Origin: Nelumbo lutea
Lineage: Eukaryota; Streptophyta; Magnoliopsida; Proteales; Nelumbonaceae
DNA length: 64,000 bases
Assembly (NCBI GenBank): GCA_022828595.1
Contig: JAKGHH010000004.1
Location: forward strand, 22,390,372-22,454,371
Direction: 5' to 3'
A program made the translations under genes and the position numbers. Position 1 is the stretch's first letter, and each line of letters begins with the position of its first letter. Shown in pieces: positions 23,401-36,145 of this stretch. Under the pieces are notes generated by a model. It ran no database searches and had not been told where the DNA came from. It was given only the letters and a program-made list of their open reading frames with translations.

Positions 23401-24590
23401 GTCTGGTCACATCACTTATCAGTCATTAGTACCGTCGCTGCTTCTCCCTGAAACGTCAATTTGATCACCCACAGGCCAAAGCACAAAACAGCATTCTGGA
23501 AAACAACAGTGCCACCCGTCAAGCGTGCGTCCTTTGGAAGATGACCCACCACTCACCAATTTGATCTGCATTCTTCAATCAAGTGATCAATAATGGATAT
23601 ACACAGCAATCCTAACCGTAAATTAACCATCAATGCTCAGTTACTGTTTGGAAAACAATATCCACCCATTACCAAAATAATTCTCTCTCAATTCAAAGCA
23701 TCCATACAAATGATATTAAGGATGATGATATAATAAATGGACCGACCGACTAACTGGTCAGACCAAACCCTATCTAAATGTCTATGTGGCTGTGTTTCGT
23801 GGCGAGACAAGGATCGTTGTGGAAGAAAAACCCGAGCTTGAAGCATTTTATGAAATTTAGAAACTTCTTCCTTTCACATTCTCAAGATGAATACCATACC
23901 ATAAACAAAGGATCCCAAAATCCATAAAAAAGAAAATAAATAATTCATGGCAAATGGACAACAAAATATGTCGAATGGGTTCTACCAAATTTCATTCCAT
24001 CCGCCGATCATTTTTTTTCAAGCTTGCAGCCAACAATGTAATATAGCTTATAATATAACTGTTATAGCTACTTGAAGAGATGACAAGAAGGTGAATCAGA
24101 AACCTTATTCAGCAAAAATCCCTTCCATAAACCCTAATTCTGACTGAATTAGAAAGTAAAATAGAAAGCTACATGTTTATCTCAAACAACATAATATCCA
24201 CATTTATCAACACAACCACTTTTTACCATACTTTCGGTGCAAACCCACCTTTAGTTCAATATTCCCACATAGTTTTTTCCCCAATGTTTTACATTTGAGT
24301 AACTTGTAAACGTTCATATCAGGCATTGCAGATTCCTTGACAATGTGGTAGTTCACAGCACTTTCCTCTCAGACCTGTAACACACAATGACAACACGGTC
24401 TACAACATATTTTTTTTTCCTTTTTCTACATTATACAATAGCAGTTTGTATAACCTCTTTTAACATCTGCTGAAAACATCTACATTAAAGTACTTTCTCC
24501 CACACATTTCTCTTCTGTAATACTTAGCAGTTGAAGAAACCATTATCCATCATCAAATCCAGCGACATTGATATAATCAACCATGAATTA
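20490..24590. other. intergenic, nothing recognised
   Basis: About 4 kb without a gene I can support. Short open frames have no domain. There is a local duplication of CTAACCTTA(T/A)(A/G)AGCTTTATAA near 20580 and 20655, and an ATT trinucleotide run near 23258-23282. Confidence 0.45.
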
Positions 24591-24596
24591 CCTTTA

Positions 24597-24705
24597 GGTT
24601 ATGTTTGGTTTGAAAGAAAATGTAAGGATAGGAAGGGAAATGTAGGGAAACCTTTACAAATCTTGTATAGGTTTCCCCACATTTTCCTTCAAACCAAACA
24701 CAGCC
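24597..24705. mobile_element. Tourist-type (PIF/Harbinger) MITE, 109 bases
   Basis: Ends GGTTATGTTTGGTTTGAAAG and TTCAAACCAAACACAGCC are inverted, with AAAATGT and ACATTTT further in. Flanked by identical TTA (24594-24596 and 24706-24708), the classic Tourist target duplication. Non-coding. Confidence 0.82.
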
Positions 24706-24709
24706 TTAG

Positions 24710-26053
24710 AGAATAATATTGCAGAATATAGATCCAAGGAATCAACATTTATTAAAGATAATGTGATATATCTCTGAAAAGTAATTAGATGATATATTCC
24801 CCATTTCCCTTGGGCATAGGGAGGGATGCAATAAATGACTCTAAGCAAATGCAATAAAAATAGGAGATAGACTGATGCTGCAGATAAGCATCTTTGAATG
24901 AGCAAAAGAAGAATGCTGAACTTAAATCAACAGGACAATCAGCACTTCATTTACTCATTGAAACTTCACCATCAATCAAACTAGTAGAAATTAACAGGGC
25001 AAGCCTCCACTCTCCAGAGTTAAGATAACTCTTTAGCACAGATGAAAGAGAAAACAAATAAGAAAACGAGGATATGCTACATAGAAATAGCTAAAACAGC
25101 TTAACTACATGCCAGGATATTTTTGAAAGATTGTTGACTGAATACATAACGAAGAATCAACAGTTACACATATGCCGAACATGGCTGAAAATGGTGGCAA
25201 AGGAAGAACATGCAAGGTTACCTGAGGTAAAAGAATTAAAGAAAAAGAGAAAAGCTATGATATTCTGCATGGACGTTTCTAACTACAAGGTTTTAGACTT
25301 CAAACATAATAAATATCAGCAAGAATTGATTAATTTGATCTCATTTATACTATGACTAACACGATTCTCTTAATCATCCAGTTTCAATAATATCAAAGCT
25401 GTGCATCATCAAAATATAGTTCTTCAAGAACAAGGAGACGTTTTTTTTTTCTTTTTAAGAACAAATGCAAGTAAAAGAGATTTGATAAAACATATACAGA
25501 AATTTGATGCTGGAGTCCCCTGAAGACTTCAAAGACAACAATCAGAAGTAAAAACATAATTAAATCTCACATGAAACTATACCACAAAATGGAATTAAAA
25601 CTCAGAATTTCTAACTGGGTATTGTTACATGATAATACTACCAAGCTGTTCTTGGACCAAGAACAACCCAACACAAACTGTACAGTAAGGAAATGTTCAC
25701 AACCCTAAAACGTACGCAAAATATCTGATTTTTGCATGCGAGGTTAGTGGATAAGAAGCGATATTCCACATAGAGAATCTGCAAGACTGATAAGGCATTT
25801 TGGGTCCTAACTGCAGAACCTGATTGAGACAACAAACAAACAATAATTGAGTGCAAGAAGCATAACTATTGTAGAGAGGAAGATATAGCAGATGCTTAGA
25901 AGTTAGAAAGATTTTCATAATATGGATAGATTACTCTGGCAACAGTGCAAATATTCCATACACCAATTGAAGTGAACAGTGAGCAAATAACAGGAAAAAA
26001 TAAATAAGAAAGTATTTAAAAGGGAAAGGAAACGCTACAGAAGAGAGAGAGAT

Positions 26054-26100
<47 letters not shown>

Positions 26101-28047
26101 AAGAGGGGAGAGAGAGAGTGAGCACCGGATGCAGAGGTTTATCGACCGATTCCTGTTTTGTCTTTCACTTCAATTGGCAAGCAATCCGTTCAAACAACCA
26201 GTCCAGGAAGAGATCGATAAACCGCTGCGCCCGGAGACACCACAAGTTCGTCTTTCCTGAAACACCAACCAGACGAAGCAAGACATCCTTTCAGAGATGG
26301 AAGACCTGCTAACCCACAAGCATTAACACGGAGGAGAAAACAAAATACTTAAAACAATCTAGACCTTGTGTTCTAACTTCCAACTAGGATTCTGTTCTAA
26401 TCAACTGGATTTACAGATCAGATCTGAAATTTTACAGCTTTAACGATGGAAAATAAAGACGGAGAGTCAAAAGAAAAAGTAAAAAAACAAGAAAAAAAAA
26501 TCAGGGAATGGAAAACCGAGAAGAGATTGGTTAAGATCAACTTTTTTTCCTCTACCAGATCTGAGGGTAGAAGTACGAATAGATCTGGTGCCATTTTTAT
26601 ATTCTTATTTTCTCCTGGCCAGAGGAGCGAAGAGGAGAGGAGAGGACTCTCTCTCTCTCTCTCTCTCTCTCCCTCTCTCTTCTCTCCAGAGAATCGCCAT
26701 GCCAAACGTATTCTTCCTTTGCCTTTGCGTTGGTGGTGGCGAGTGCGATGCAGAGCGAGAGAGAGTAGAGAGAGTAGACGAGTCAGTGTGATGGCTGATG
26801 GGATTTAGGCTTTAGGCATTTAGGGCACAATGGAATTATAATAGATTTGTGGTTAGGGTTTGGGTCCCACGCTAAACAGATATAAAAGGTTTAATTTACG
26901 ACAATATCCTTCTTTATGGAAAAAATTGACGAGCACACGTCAGCAAAAGTTGATCACTGGAACTGAGACAAAAGTTGCAAGATAATTGGAGTCAACTAGT
27001 CAAGAATATGCTCTTCACCGGTCAATAGGTTTGCCAACGTGGCAAAATGGACTCGAAATCAGCAGGGCCCCAGCTCCGTTCCGGTCTGACCATTGATTAA
27101 ATAACAACCATTAGACCGGCCAGGCCATGAAAATGGAAAAACGGCAATATACCTGTTAGTTAAAGGCAGATTCCTGGCCGAACGATACTGTGCAGTCACC
27201 GCAAGGACTCGGCTGAAGGACAGCGTTTTGGAGTTCAGAACTTCAGATCAACCTGATTCAACCATCCATACACGGTCCCAACACTCGATCAGATCTCTAC
27301 CTACTAATTCTTCCCACTTCTCTGCCCACACAACACTACAGGATCGCGTGTTCCTAATTCAAGGCGATAGTATCGTGTGGGTGGGGGGATTAGACTTGTT
27401 CGTGGATCTGGCTTTCGCTCTTTAACAGAATTTCTTCAAACTTGAGGCCGAAGCCGGTGCGACCATCAAGCCCAAAACCAGCCCTTATAAGAGCCCGAAA
27501 CTCAGGCCCAAAACTGAAGCCCAACCTAGACTGAGACTGAGGTCCATATTTCCCTTTTTTTTTATTCGATGTTAGGTGCTGGATAATGGTGGTTGGTGGT
27601 GGTGAGGCACCACCGTAAGGCAACATTGTGGAGTGGTGCCGTACTACAGTGGTGGTGGACGGTGGTGGTGACGCACCGTTGAGGTGTTGTGGTTGTGAGT
27701 GTAGTGGTGATTACTGAGTTGGGTGAGAAAAGCGAAGAGAGAGAGAGAGAGGGGGGGGGACCTGGTTGATTGGGGAGGTGGTGCTTTCTACTCTGTCATG
27801 GTGGTGAGTGCAGCGGAGTGGTGACAAGGAGCTGGCCGGACCTCCTGTGTTTTCACTTTAACAAAAATCTCTCTATACTATTGAAAAAACACAGTTTCCT
27901 CCTTTCAATCATTTCCCGAGATAGATAATGCTGATTTAATGCTTTATATTTTGAAAATACCTATTTTACCCTTACCCTTATCTCTATTCATGTATAATTG
28001 TACTAAAATACCCCCAAAATATTTACTTATCTTCTTTCCACCACAAC
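24710..28047. other. intergenic; GA/CT tracts and leader-like DNA
   Basis: No gene supported. A GA microsatellite fills about 26041-26120, a CT run 26647-26680, and GGTGGT-type repeats lie near 27585-27700. The minus strand from about 26830 leftward looks like a plant 5' leader (CT-rich, with a possible exon at 26220-26300 after TTAGCAG), but no protein follows, so I do not call a gene. Confidence 0.4.
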
Positions 28048-28050
28048 TAA

Positions 28051-28464
28051 GTATATGTTTGGCATCCATGTCAGATATAACACCATTTTCTCAAAAAACA
28101 ATGCTGCTGATGTGTGAGTTAGAAGCATTATTTACAGCGTCTTTTTTTTTTCTTTTTGTTTGGAAACATTGCTCCTAGGACCTAGGATGTTTTCTTGAGC
28201 AACAGCAACACTTTTTGTTTGGTACAGTCCTTCATATCTGTTTTTAGCGTCACTTTCACATTATGTCCTGGTAGCAACGAGCTCTAACTTGAGAAAACGT
28301 CTAATTCAACATTGTTCTAAACCATACTTTCTCAATTTTCAAGACGTGGCTTGAAGAAAAAATGATTTCAAATATATTGACGTTTTCTGAAATACCATTT
28401 TTTTCAACGTAACACTAATATGTCACCGTTTTCTGGAGCAACTGCATCAATGCCAAACAGATGC
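28051..28464. mobile_element. Harbinger-like MITE with TAA duplication
   Basis: Left end GTATATGTTTGGCATCCATG and right end CATCAATGCCAAACAGATGC are inverted repeats. TAA flanks both sides (28048-28050 and 28465-28467). The 414-base interior has no coding sequence. Confidence 0.75.
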
Positions 28465-28467
28465 TAA

Positions 28468-29452
28468 GAGCAGGTGGAGAATAAAATACAATGTTCATAT
28501 TGGAAATTAATTAATCACTTTTCCATTACTAAATAAACTTGTAGTCTACCCCTCTATAGACTACAAGTGAAATTTTCTACAGCACAATCAAGGAGCTATA
28601 AATGCCTTAAACAAAAAATTTGCTAGAAGAAGGACCAGTTGCGGTGCAGGATAGAAAGATACCAGGCATGAAAAGTAAGCAATCTTTATTTCTCTCTCTC
28701 CCTCTCTCTCTAAATGAACAACAATCCCTTGATTCCCTGTTTCATTCAATACTGGTATTGGTGCAAACACAAGCAGTAGAAAGAACAACCACAACAGGAC
28801 ATTGTCATCAGGATTTTGGTGGTTCTTGAAACCTCATCACCTGGGCTTTTATTGCTTATCCTCCACCCTTCCATCTTTACAGTGTTCAAATGGGTACTCA
28901 GGCCAAATAGGAAGTTGGTTGAATGGTTGGGTATCTAATGGTATCCCGTCCAATAAAATACAGTAAAATCCCATGGTAGTCTATCCACACTGACTTTTAA
29001 TCAAACAAGTGGCATGCATTCAATATATACGTAACAACATTCTCTTGGACTGGCTTCTCTCAAATGAAACAACAAAACGGTTGTGAACACCGTTTTGGCT
29101 CACTCTCTTTATGCCTTTTACCAACCTATATTTTGCATTTGGATAATTTCCTATATGTTTGCTCTTGCTAAGAAAACCCCCAAGCTGCATTACCACCAAG
29201 CTTTCAGAGTAATACAATTTAGTGTTGATTGTTGGAAGAAAAGGAAAAGTATAAGTAGTAGACACTACCATGGCCACCACCCACTGTATTACTTGAAGAT
29301 TAACTAACGTAGAGCTCTAGAGAAATTAAGATGATTTTGGATGCAGATTGTTTGATTGGATTGTACCAGAGTGCCATGTTTTAACTTGATTGCTTTTGGT
29401 TTCCCTGATCTTAGTTAAACAAATCATTTAATCATTCTACTCATCAACAAGA
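28468..29452. other. intergenic left of the Copia element
   Basis: No gene or repeat recognised. Confidence 0.4.
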
Positions 29453-30110
29453 TGTTGGAAGAGAGGCCATAAGCCCTCACTTGCTAATCCTCAACATGTT
29501 AGAGAATTCAATGGTTATGTGACAAGCCACGTATTAATGGAGAACAATTTATCTCTATGCTGGACTCTCACACACACAACCAAGTTTTTCCTTGTATTAT
29601 TATCTATCTATTTTCCTATAAAAAATCTTTTTTTTTTATTGTTTTTTGCACAAATATTTTTTTTGCATAGACATATTATTATTGGAATACTAACCATATC
29701 CATTTCAGCTCTTATTGGGTCAATGGTAGACCATTTGGCCCTAGTATAGACCGCATGATCAAGTGGCAAGATCCATGATCAGTGAGACACTTGTCTCAAT
29801 CTGGAGGAGCTTTGGCCTAATCAACCAACAATTCTGTTATAATGTTCCTGTTAGCATTAAATGTGCAAGGAAACATTAGAGATTGAGCTTGTTATATAAG
29901 GGATACATGGCTTATATCCAACGTATGAAAAAATTCTATGTGAAAAGAGTCAAGAGAGGTCAAAGCTCAATTCGGATTAGTTAGTCCTTCGTTGCACCTT
30001 GCTTCAAGGTCTTGTGTCTCGAGTCATTTTTTGTTGCTTATTTTTGCAGGTTGAATCATAGCAAGTTTCATGCATTAATATTTTGGTCACAGTCATGGGT
30101 ATGCTCATCA
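29453..30110 (+). repeat. 5' LTR of the Copia element
   Basis: Begins TGTTGGAAGAGAGG and ends GCTCATCA, giving TG...CA ends, directly before the primer-binding site. A TATA-like CCTATAAAAAAT lies near 29617. 658 bases. No second LTR is in the window to confirm the left end. Confidence 0.7.
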
Positions 30111-30111
30111 C

Positions 30112-30123
30112 TGGTATCAGAGC
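30112..30123 (+). promoter_or_regulatory. tRNA-iMet primer-binding site
   Basis: TGGTATCAGAGC, complementary to the 3' end of plant initiator tRNA-Met, two bases after the LTR. This is the standard Copia primer site. Confidence 0.88.
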
Positions 30124-30979
30124 TACTTCATAAAGTTTTTTGGTGGTGTGCTATACCATATCGCATCCCACTTTAAATGTTTACAAGAGTGAAAAGAGAG
30201 AGGAACTGTCATTATTCGTAACTCTCCTCTCACCACCAACTATAAGAGACGAAAGCTCCTCAATGTTTTTAAATCCAATCGGGTCTTTGTTACTCAATCC
30301 TTTTCAATCCAATAAAAGTTGTTGCAATACACATCTAGCCATCAATCTGTTGTGTTCATTTTTTTTTTTCCTTTTATTTTCCTCTCTCTTGAGACACATC
30401 CAAGAACCCCAGTTTTCTATCAGTGTTTTCCATCAGTAGCTATTTCTTTCCTAGTGCCATCAATGTTAGAGAAAGTCATTTTTTTACTGTTGTTCATTAG
30501 AAGGATTAGATCATAATTTTTAGGATTCCATCTGCAACAATTCCTAAACAAATTTAGGGTTTCTTTTTTGGTTGAGCTTGCTTCCAATGCTTATGTAACT
30601 CTAATCTCAACAACAGTGGAAGATTGGAACAAAGGGTCAATACGAAAAACAAGTCAGGTATTAGAGATCCACATTCCCCTAATTTTTTGGTTATTTATTA
30701 TTGTTTAAATTGTTTATTTATTATAATTTTGTTTATCTTTTTTTTTTTTTTGCAATTTTTGCTTATCTACATGCGGGACTGTATGCTGACAAGGAACATT
30801 TGAATCAACATGGTGCAAAATTATTGACACTATAGACTATTGCTGAACAAAGAAGGTAGTCGATTCAGGTGGGTTAAGAGAAATGAAATCTTCGGGGGTC
30901 TAAACAGTTAAATCTTCAAATCAGCTAAAATTTTCCTTATTCCCATTTTATTTTTATTTTGTAAACACGCCTATAACTG

Positions 30980-31784
30980 AAAAGCTGAATGGAACGAACC
31001 ACTCCCTTTGGAAACGAAGGATTATGAGGATTTTGGACGAGGAAAATGTTGATTACATTTTAGATAAATCAATTCCTCCTAAACCCTCAAACGATGATGC
31101 TTTACATATTGTACAAAAATATAATAAATGGAAAAAGGATAATAGAAAAGCCAAAACATGTGCTAACTTTCATGGAGCCTAATGTATAAGTAATTTTTTA
31201 TGAATATAAATATGCTAAAAAAATGTTTGAAGCAATCAACGAAACATATGGAAAAATAACTAAAACTTATATTCAGTTATTAATAGAAAAATATTATGGT
31301 TGTGAGATGAAAAAAGAAGATTCGGTAATTGATCATGTAAACAGAATAAAATGTGATTGCCAAAGAATTGACAACTACAGGTAACCCTATTCTAGAAAAA
31401 ATTCAAGTTTCTACCATTTTGAATAGCTTACCTCATTCATGGAATATGGTAATAACAACACTGAATCTATCTAGAAGATAAATAAATTTTAAAAACCTTC
31501 CAACTCTACTTGGCTTAGATGTTGAGAGAAAGAAGAAGAGATCCCAACCATCTTCTTTGATGGTCACCCCAAAAACAGTTGAGAAACCTCAAGTAACTGA
31601 AATGCCTAAGGGCAGACACTTCAAAAACAAAGCTAAGAAATTTAACAAAAAGATCAAATTCTCAAAAGAATTCAAAAAAACTAAGAATAAACACTGTTTT
31701 GGTTGTGGGAAGCAAGGCTACACTAAATTTAATTGCCCTAATTGTAGCAAAAGCAAAACAAATACTAGAAAGAGTAGTGCATGA
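30980..31784 (+). pseudogene. Copia gag (broken)
   Basis: UBN2-type gag is readable in shifting frames: the N-terminal LNGTNHSLWKRRI region, then YAKKMFEAINETYGKI, then EDSVIDHVNRIKC, with stops between. The last intact piece (31557-31784) ends in a nucleocapsid zinc knuckle CFGCGKQGYTKFNC, where the usual His of CX2CX4HX4C is Tyr. The basic stretch before it is typical of RNA-binding gag. Confidence 0.8.
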
Positions 31785-31799
31785 AAGGAAAATATTGTC

Positions 31800-34307
31800 T
31801 ATGTGATATCTAAATCATTCTTTACTGATTCTAATTTGTATGGTTAGTGCATAGATTCATGTTCCTCTAGGCATATTTGCAAATCCAAGGAGATGTTCCT
31901 AGAATTGGAGTTAAAAGCGAGAAAACATGGAGCATTTATGGGAAATAACTCTTTCACTGATGTGTTTAGGACTAGAAGTGTGAAGATCCTTATAAATGAG
32001 AATACAAATCTGATTCTTATTGATGTACTATATGCACCTAACTTTAGGAATAACTTGTTGTCTATCCCCTTATTGGATGAGAAGGGATTTGATGTATGTT
32101 TTAGGGGTGGAAAGGTGATTATTGGCAAACATAGAAGAGTATTATTGTTTGGGGTTAAATCTGATGGTTTGTACCATTTAAACACTAATGACAATAAACA
32201 AGCCTCCCGTTCCGATTATCTTGATTGTGCTTATCATATAGATAATGATAGTTACATTCGGCATTTAAGACTTTGTCACATAGATAAAAGACAAAATGAT
32301 GAGAATGAGTTCAAATGAGTTTATACCTAAGATAGAGAAGAATTTTATATATTGTGAGCCATGCTTTATGGAAAAAAAATGTCTAAATTCTCATTCAAAA
32401 GGGGAAAAAATCAAAAGTAGGGCTGTTCATGGGTCAGTTCAGTTTGATCTTACTTAATATTATCAATCGAACCGAAAAAGTTGGGTTATCATTAAGAGCA
32501 ACTGAAACCGACCAACAACTAAAGAAAATTGACTTCTTTTTTCATTTTACCTGAAATCAGTTTAATCGGTTTTAATTAAACTGAGACGTAATTAATGTTT
32601 ATTTAAAAAAGGTCAATTGTTGATTGGCCCAACCTCTAACGGTTATGCCTACAATTATTGCTAGCCTATAGCTATGCAAGCTATACCTACAATTGCATGC
32701 CAGTCGACAGTCTGTCATGGCAAAAATCTGTCAAAATAGGTTTCTAAAAGTTTTCTTTTACTTTATAAAACATGTTGTCCCTCGCCAAATTTACTAATGT
32801 GTCAATATAGGCAAATGTATTGGACATGGAATGCAGTGGCTATAAAACTAAGAAAAGACTAAAATCATTATGTTTTTTAACTTTTTACATATACATGAAA
32901 AGTTTTACATCGGTTCGGATCGGTTTGAAGTCAGATTACAAGGTCAAAAACCGCATCTGAACTGAATTGTCAGGTTCTACCATTTTTTAAACTAAAACCG
33001 ACCGACTGCTTTTTAGAAATGACCATGTTAAGTCGGGTTGGTTCAGTTTGGTCAGTTAAATCGGTTTACAAGATATTATGAACAACCCTAATCAAATGAA
33101 TTATTAGCAATTGTGCATTCAAATGTGTGTGGCTCTCTAAATATAAAAACTCATAAGGGCATGGAATACTTTGTCACATTCATTGATGGTTTTTCAATGT
33201 ATGGGCATGTATATTTAATTAAGAAAAAATCTAATGTATTAGAGAAGTTTAAAGAATACAAAATTTTGGTAGAAAATCAATTAGGAAGGAATATCAAAAC
33301 TCTTAGAGGTGATAGAGGTGGAGAATACATCAGCTCATCATGTCCTTTACACCTCAACAAAATGGAGTAGCTGAACGTAGGAATAAAACCTTATTAGACA
33401 TGGTGAGGTCAATGTTGTCTCACTCAAGTTTGGGATCACATTTTTGGGGAGAAACTCTAGATACAATTGTTTACATACTAAATAAGATTCCAACCAAAGC
33501 AAATAGTTTGACACCCCATGAAATGTGGACAGGTAGGAAACTAAACTTAACAGATATCAAAATTTGGGGTTCTAGTGCACATGTAAGGATTCCAAATCAA
33601 TAAAGGAGCAAGTTGGACAACAAGAGTATTAAATGTACCTTCATAGGATATAGTGAGAATAGCAAAGGGTACAGATTCATTAATCACAAATCTGATAGAT
33701 CCATTGAATTAATAGAAAGCAGAGATGTTGTATTCTTAGAAGACCAAATTCAAGATAGAAAAGATCTACCAAATTTTTTTGGAATTATTAAAGAAAAAAA
33801 TGATGATAAAGACACATTTGAATGACAAAATTTGTCTAATAATGGCACTTTAACCAAAACTCAAAGAGAAAGATATCCCTCGTCAATGTTAAAGGATTAT
33901 TAAACTTATTTCAATGAAGAATGGTGTGAAACCATAAAAGAGGAACTAGACTCAATAAATAAAAATCGAGTTTGGGAACTAGTTGATTTGCCCCAAAATT
34001 AAAAACCTATAGAATGCAAATGGGTACTAAAAAGGAAGTTGAATGTTAACGGATCCATAGAAAAATATAAAGCAAGACTCATTGCAAAAGGATATACTCA
34101 ATTATAAAGGATTTGTTGTAAAGAAACTTATTCCTCAGTTGCAAGGTTTACTTCAATAAGAATCATAATGTCTTTGGTTGCATCCCTAGATTTAGAATTG
34201 TGTCAGTTAGATGTGAAAACTGCTTTTCTTAATGGAAAATTAAATGAAGAAAAATATATATGTCTCAACCAATAGGTTATGAGGTCAAAGGACAAGAAGA
34301 TAAGTGA
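31800..34307 (+). pseudogene. Copia pol: protease, integrase, start of RT (broken)
   Basis: Protease: IDSCSSRHIC near 31855 takes the place of the usual DSG-C-SRH active site, followed by NNLLSIPLL. Pre-integrase: HLRLCHIDKRQ near 32262. A hAT element then intervenes. Integrase core resumes at 33091: IVHSNVCG, FVTFIDGFS, LRGDRGGEY, with a deletion before TPQQNGVAERRNKTLLD. The C-terminal part has IGYSENSKGYRF. RT begins near 33910 ([38 protein letters not shown]) and ends with QLDVKTAFLNGKLNEE, before the YXDD motif. Multiple stops. Confidence 0.85.
32418..33090. mobile_element. non-autonomous hAT element nested in Copia
   Basis: Inverted ends TAGGGCTGTTCAT and ATGAACAACCCTA (one mismatch). 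Flanks ATCAAAAG (32410-32417) and ATCAAATG (33091-33098) are an 8-base duplication with one change. Removing it rejoins the Copia pre-integrase spacer to the integrase frame. 673 bases with no transposase. Interior motifs GGTTCGGATCGGTTTGAAG and CCGACCGACTG are typical of this repeat type. Confidence 0.88.
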
Positions 34308-35099
34308 TGTAGCGCGATCTGGGCACTCCTAACTGACTGCTGACTGGCTCCTTGCTGGCAATGAGCGGAACCTAAGAAGATGAAAAGAAGGATTCCCAGG
34401 GATTTATCCGGTGGGAATACTCCGATGCTTAAGTTAGTACTGTGTCCGGGTCACGTTGTTTTTCCATACTCAAGAGATTTCTTGGTTTTTTTCCAGAATA
34501 AGATTTTATCCTCTGCCCTGAGGGCTTTTATAGGGCCACTCCTTGGGAGATCGGACATAACTGCCACTGGGCCCCCTGCTACAGTCGTTTCCTGCCAGGG
34601 CTGCGCAGGTGGCCGTTGCGACGTACTCCTTACCCGGGCGAGTGACATGTCTCCAAAGTGACAGGCACGCCTCTACCTACTGAGAGACGTGGGTGCAGAT
34701 TGCCGAAAGGACAGGGACTGCGTCGTCAGTAGGGGATATGGTGTAGTCTGATTGGTACGGCCTATCAAATAGAAGCTTCCTGCGGAATGCTCGTGCGACC
34801 CATTCGCGAGCTACTTTGTAGTGAGCTAGGAATACTTCAGGAGTACCCTTAGTAGAATTAGTCCTCGGGATGACTTGTTTGCTTGGAAGTTTGGGCGAGC
34901 TGGTTTTCTTAGCTTGCGAGCTAAAGTTGCCTCGGAATATCCCTTTGGGGGTAGCTCGAGGAACCCATAGCTTGCATCGTGGCGAGCTGCTTTAGGGGCC
35001 CGTTACTTAGCTGTACCAGGCCAGAATGCTGAGTTGTCGCTTACGTCGGGTCAGTGTCCAAGTGTTTCCATTTCATAGATCGGGTCAAATCACCCTTCA
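34308..35099 (-). repeat. 3' LTR of the Tat Gypsy element
   Basis: TG...CA ends on both strands: + begins TGTAGCGCGATCTGG and ends CACCCTTCA. The minus-strand polypurine tract GGAGTGGGGGGCAA lies just outside (right) of the LTR at 35104-35117. A minus-strand TATAAAA (complement at 34526-34532) fits the LTR promoter. 792 bases. Confidence 0.82.
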
Positions 35100-35433
35100 T
35101 CGATTGCCCCCCACTCCTCGGGCTAAGGGTATCACCTTAGCGTAGGGAGTTTATGAAGCGCGATGGGCTAATTTGACCAAAATTCAAACTTGATTGACTA
35201 CCTTTATTAAATGCGTTCACGGGAATCAAGAGATCTTCTGTCTTCCCTGACTTTTCGGATTTCAAAAACGTGTTGAGGTGGCCTTTAATTCTGAACGTCA
35301 TGCGGCTACGACTACCTCAATTGTGAAAGATGTGCCGCCAATCGCCTTCGGTTTTCAGAAGGCGTGCGGTCAGGAAATCTGCAGACCGTTGGATCTGCTT
35401 TGATCTGGGCCGTCAGTTTGAAAGGGCGGGGGC

Positions 35434-35441
35434 TATAAATA
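35434..35441 (+). promoter_or_regulatory. possible antisense promoter (TATA box) in the Gypsy spacer
   Basis: TATAAATA in a GC-rich setting (GGGGGC before, GGGGCCCCCC after) on the strand opposite to the retrotransposon genes. Some Tat-lineage elements carry an antisense gene in this spacer. The DNA downstream (35460-36100) has no long open frame here, so any product is lost or non-coding. Confidence 0.35.
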
Positions 35442-36145
35442 GGGGCCCCCCTCGGGCCCTATCTTCCTCCATGCCATCCTTTGGATTCTGAGGTTGCGTT
35501 TCTCTGGGCTTGTGGCTTCTGGGTGCCGTAAACCCGGTCTTTCACAAGATTTCAGTTGGGCGGTTATGCCCTATGATGATGGAACCTTTCCCAAGCTGTT
35601 TAGCTCGGTTATTGCACTTGTCATTTTTATTTCATTTTTTTTAATGAAAGTTTCTTCCTGCTTCTAAGTATGATGGACTGACTTTATTTTTGCCAAAGCA
35701 ATCTCATCACTTGAGCTGTTAAAGTTACATACTTGAAGTAAGGCTCTTTGGTAGGCGTTATCCCGATTTGTCACATCTAAGGCCTGTGTGTTATCACGGA
35801 GTGATTTACAGCGTATACTCGAGCTAAGCATCGGTTGGCTATTTCTCAGTTCGACCAACGTATCGGGATGAACTATGCTTCGCGGGGTTTAAACCCGAGC
35901 TACTTACGCTTTTAATATTTCATACCTTGCTTTTGCCACTAAAGTGTCTTTTCTTCACGCCGAGGTCTTTGTTAGCTCGGTGTTTTGGCCCTTAGGCTTT
36001 GGGAGGGACCCGTAGTCGGCTCCTGGATTTCTCCCAGGTCGAAGTGGCAACTGGGGTCTTCTTGTGCCGAGGTCGTGTTAGCTCGGTATTCTGGCCGTTA
36101 GGCTTGGGGAGTGGCTCGTGGCCTACCCGATTCTTACAAATAATA

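Larger units (their letters stand above)
29453..34307 (+). mobile_element. Copia LTR retrotransposon, 3'-truncated and decayed
   Basis: Parts in order on +: 5' LTR (29453-30110), primer-binding site (30112-30123), gag, protease, integrase and the start of reverse transcriptase. A hAT element interrupts it at 32418-33090. RT stops abruptly at 34307, where the LTR of a Gypsy element begins; no RNase H and no 3' LTR of this element were found. Several stops and frameshifts show it cannot encode a working polyprotein. Confidence 0.9.

Noticed and set aside
26085..26125. GAGAGTGAGCAC resembling the 3' half of miR156
   Set aside because: Only the last 13 bases match, inside a GA microsatellite. 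The opposite hairpin arm with a miR156* partner is not found on either side.
26418..26808. 95-120 codon frames on both strands
   Set aside because: They run through GA/CT and A-rich tracts, so they are products of composition.
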